Positions 6,696 to 8,626 of a stretch of DNA of 8,626 nt are shown in pieces; positions within the stretch are counted from its first letter, which is position 1; each line of letters starts with the position of its first letter. A program made the translations under genes and the position numbers. Location: NCBI GenBank assembly GCA_011049095.1, contig DSDE01000347.1, positions 1-8,626 on the forward strand, given 5' to 3'. A model generated the notes under the pieces. It was not told the origin of the DNA. It saw nothing but the letters and a program-made list of their open reading frames with translations, and ran no database searches. The stretch comes from Fidelibacterota bacterium. Lineage in GTDB: Bacteria > Fidelibacterota > Fidelibacteria > Fidelibacterales > DSDE01.

Positions 6696-6718
6696 TGCAT
6701 TAATATAAGTTGATTTTA
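6696..6718 (-). repeat. Short direct repeat between the peptidase and barrel genes
   Basis: AAATCAACT occurs twice in tandem with a 10-base period across the peptidase stop codon, followed by TATATT just before the barrel ATG. The spacing is one helical turn, and a regulator or weak promoter could sit here, but the repeat is short and may be chance. Confidence 0.25.
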
Positions 6719-7645
6719 GTTGATTTGGAACGGGTCTTTCGGCGGCAGGCGGCGTAAATGCTCTTCCAACTCCCAGCGGTCCACTGTCCGGCGATTTCGA
6801 TATTTCAAGCGCAGCCAGCCTGCGAGTACCAAAAGAGGCATGAGCAGCCAGAGCAAATTTGGCAATTCTAAAAGAAAATAGGGACGATAATGTTTTTTTG
6901 CCCAGCGTGCCCAACTAATTTCAAATAGCTCCAGCGAAAACTCGTAGCTTGCTTCAAAAGCCGAATCGCTGTCTTGATAAATGGGCAGATTTTCTAAAAA
7001 GATGCGAAAAGGCTGGACGCCAAACTCTTCAATGAGCCAGTTTACAGCGGAGATGCTCTGGGCATAAGCCAGATTTGCCTGCACCTGATCAAATTTCAAG
7101 ACGTCGTCAATTTTATTGAGGGGAATAAACTGGCCTGAGAGAGCCCGCTGGCTGATAGCGATGCGGTGACGCAGGGTGTATTGACCGGCAATATACTGAG
7201 CCAGGCCTTCATTAAGCCAGCGGGGAAACCAAATATCCCGAATTAAGGGTTCTAAGGCGATGTGGGCCAGCTCGTGGCGCAGTGTGGCATCAAATTCCCG
7301 CAGCGACTGACGATTGATGCGCAGACTTTGCAAAATGACCTCGTGCTCAGCATATTTGGCGGCAGCTATGCCCCAATAGGGAAAATCCTTGCTGAGCCGG
7401 GCATCAAATTTTGCTTTGTCTGCTGCTAAGATAATAGTAAAGCTGTCTGGAATGAGCCCAAAGTCCGCCTGAAGCTGCGCCAGCGTCTCAATAGTCACTT
7501 TCTCAATTTTTTTAGCTGTACGGCTGTCAGCTTCTTCATAGAGAATCGAGAAGTTTTTTGCTGAAAGTCCATTATTTCCAATGAAAAGCAGTAAAAAGAA
7601 GCTAATTAGGGGCATTTTCAGCAAATTTACCAGGAAGCAGATCAT
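6716..7645 (-). CDS. Membrane-anchored HExxH metallopeptidase, peptidase MA-like
   Basis: A 309-residue predicted zinc peptidase. The active-site motif HELAH is at residues 124-128 and the likely third ligand Glu146 lies in WLNEGLAQY, 18 residues after the second His; this is the gluzincin pattern of the peptidase MA-like group. An N-terminal hydrophobic segment (about 11-29, ending Leu-Ser-Ala) acts as signal peptide or anchor. A second membrane helix (about 261-280) follows the catalytic domain, then a basic, charged tail of about 28 residues. The topology therefore suggests a periplasmic catalytic domain with a cytoplasmic tail. Substrate unknown. The ATG shares one base with the priA stop (TAATG), so translation is probably coupled; Met11 is a possible later start, and neither has a clear Shine-Dalgarno. 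The gene sits between priA and an outer-membrane barrel, which hints at envelope maintenance but does not show it. Confidence 0.85.
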   Translation of the reverse strand: MICFLVNLLKMPLISFFLLLFIGNNGLSAKNFSILYEEADSRTAKKIEKVTIETLAQLQADFGLIPDSFTIILAADKAKFDARLSKDFPYWGIAAAKYAEHEVILQSLRINRQSLREFDATLRHELAHIALEPLIRDIWFPRWLNEGLAQYIAGQYTLRHRIAISQRALSGQFIPLNKIDDVLKFDQVQANLAYAQSISAVNWLIEEFGVQPFRIFLENLPIYQDSDSAFEASYEFSLELFEISWARWAKKHYRPYFLLELPNLLWLLMPLLVLAGWLRLKYRNRRTVDRWELEEHLRRLPPKDPFQIN

Positions 7646-8626
7646 TAGAGCGTGCTGTAGGGGTCAATGGTGATGGTGAGCTGTACACTTGCCGAAATGG
7701 CCTTTTTATCAGTAATCAACATTTTCAGTACAGAGCGCATCTTTTCCACAGCAGCGATATTATTTCTAGGAGCTTTCAGCAAGATTTGCCAGCGGTAGTG
7801 ATTTTGGATTTTATAGACGGCTGCCTGTGCCGGACCAAGAATAATAAAAGGGGTGACGGCGGATCTGAGACGACGGCCAATTTCTTCGGCAGCCTCCTGG
7901 GCTTGGGCTTCATCTTTGCTGCTGATACGCAGCATAGCCATTCTGGAGAAAGGGGCATATTGCAGATTGCTGCGGGCCGCCAGCTCGAGATTGTAATATT
8001 CCCGAAGCCGCTGCTGAGCTGCCATCAAAATGAGGGGATGGTCGGCTGTATAGCTCTGGATAATCACTTGTCCCGCTTTTTCGCCGCGACCTGCTCGTCC
8101 CGCCACCTGATAAAGAAGCTGAAAAAGCCGCTCACCCGCCCGAAAATCAGGCAGAGAGAGCCCCACATCGGCATTGATAACCCCCACCAGCGTCACATTG
8201 GAGAAATCCAGCCCTTTGGCAATCATCTGGGTCCCCAGTAAAACATCATATTCGCAATTTTCAAAAGCCTGCAAAATGCGGACGTGGGCATTTTTGGTTT
8301 TGGTGGTGTCATAATCCATTCGAATCAGGCGCACATTGGGCATTTCCAAAGTCAGCCGCTCCTCCACCTGCTGGGTTCCCACACCATGGGCGTGAATATT
8401 ATAGCTTTCACAATAGGGGCACTGTCGCGGCGGCGCTGCAGATTTTCCGCAATAGTGGCAGCGCAGCTCTCCGGCTTTTTTGTGAAAGGTCATAGAGACG
8501 GAGCAATCATCACACTGATAGCTTTTGCCACAGTCCCGGCAATGATAAACAGTATGAAAGCCACGGCGGTTTTGCAGCAAAATCACCTGCTCGCCCGCCT
8601 GTACCCGTTTGCGCATCGCCTCCAGC
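7645..8626 (-). CDS. priA: Primosomal protein N' (replication restart helicase PriA), C-terminal part
   Basis: The C-terminal 326 residues of PriA, the 3'-to-5' DNA helicase that reloads the replisome at stalled forks. The N-terminal DNA-binding and Walker A/B parts lie outside the window. Visible in order: QNRRGF; eight zinc-binding cysteines as four CxxC pairs (residues 29/32, 38/41, 56/59, 69/72 of the fragment), the insertion characteristic of PriA; GTQMIAKGLDF and INADVGLSLPDFRAGE; the arginine-finger motif QVAGRAGRG (from 173); and the C-terminal domain with APFSRMAMLR. All helicase and zinc residues in this part look intact. The true start is beyond 8626; the ATG at 8616 is internal. 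The stop shares a base with the peptidase start, so priA is upstream in the same transcript. Confidence 0.97.
   Translation of the reverse strand, partial: LEAMRKRVQAGEQVILLQNRRGFHTVYHCRDCGKSYQCDDCSVSMTFHKKAGELRCHYCGKSAAPPRQCPYCESYNIHAHGVGTQQVEERLTLEMPNVRLIRMDYDTTKTKNAHVRILQAFENCEYDVLLGTQMIAKGLDFSNVTLVGVINADVGLSLPDFRAGERLFQLLYQVAGRAGRGEKAGQVIIQSYTADHPLILMAAQQRLREYYNLELAARSNLQYAPFSRMAMLRISSKDEAQAQEAAEEIGRRLRSAVTPFIILGPAQAAVYKIQNHYRWQILLKAPRNNIAAVEKMRSVLKMLITDKKAISASVQLTITIDPYSTL

Noticed and set aside
6696..6914. Upstream extension of the barrel gene overlapping the peptidase gene
   Set aside because: It would overlap the peptidase coding sequence by about 200 bases and gives a low-complexity leader before a signal peptide; the ATG at 6695 is more credible.
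7786..8241. Plus-strand open frame of 151 codons
   Set aside because: Antisense to intact priA helicase motifs; no supporting signal.

Overview
The window is about 8.6 kb of gene-dense bacterial DNA. Every gene I can support is on the minus strand, so the genes read from the right edge to the left. Both end genes are cut by the window edge. I see no mobile element, tRNA, rRNA or CRISPR array. The long plus-strand frames are antisense shadows of the minus-strand genes, and their translations look non-natural. The organism looks like a Gram-negative with an outer membrane: there is a PorV/PorQ-like beta-barrel, periplasmic c-type cytochromes, a lipoprotein and a DegP/HtrA-type protease. PorV/PorQ-like barrels, a Planctomycete-type (PSCyt1-like) single-haem cytochrome domain and an octahaem cytochrome together would fit the Bacteroidota/Calditrichota/KSB1-like (FCB) part of the tree. 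That placement is inference and is not proven by this window.

Right-hand block (8626 to 5724, reading leftward). It starts with the C-terminal half of the replication-restart helicase PriA. A membrane-anchored HExxH metallopeptidase follows, its start codon overlapping the priA stop in a TAATG junction. About 20 bases after that comes a PorQ/PorV-like outer-membrane barrel.

Middle block (5627 to 3770). A small single-haem cytochrome c lipoprotein is followed by an HtrA/DegP serine protease with two PDZ domains. An ECF/sigma-E-like promoter candidate lies in the 76-base gap before htrA. A perfect 10-bp hairpin with a T-run (3722-3750) terminates this block.

Left-hand block (3679 to 1). Four tightly packed genes form an evident operon: a DUF1232/YkvA-like small membrane protein, an unrecognised 193-residue protein with a GTG start, the 4-alpha-glucanotransferase MalQ, and a multihaem cytochrome. 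The gaps are 16 nt, 1 nt and a 4-nt ATGA overlap. The last gene is not obvious at first because it is still open at the window edge. It carries seven CXXCH motifs in 390 residues and matches the octahaem tetrathionate reductase (OTR) family, including the Cys and Lys characteristic of its active site.

The most interesting item is that OTR-type gene, translationally coupled to the cytosolic glycogen/maltodextrin enzyme MalQ. No electron-donor gene is visible beside it. I do not see a clearly new multi-gene defence or mobile system here.
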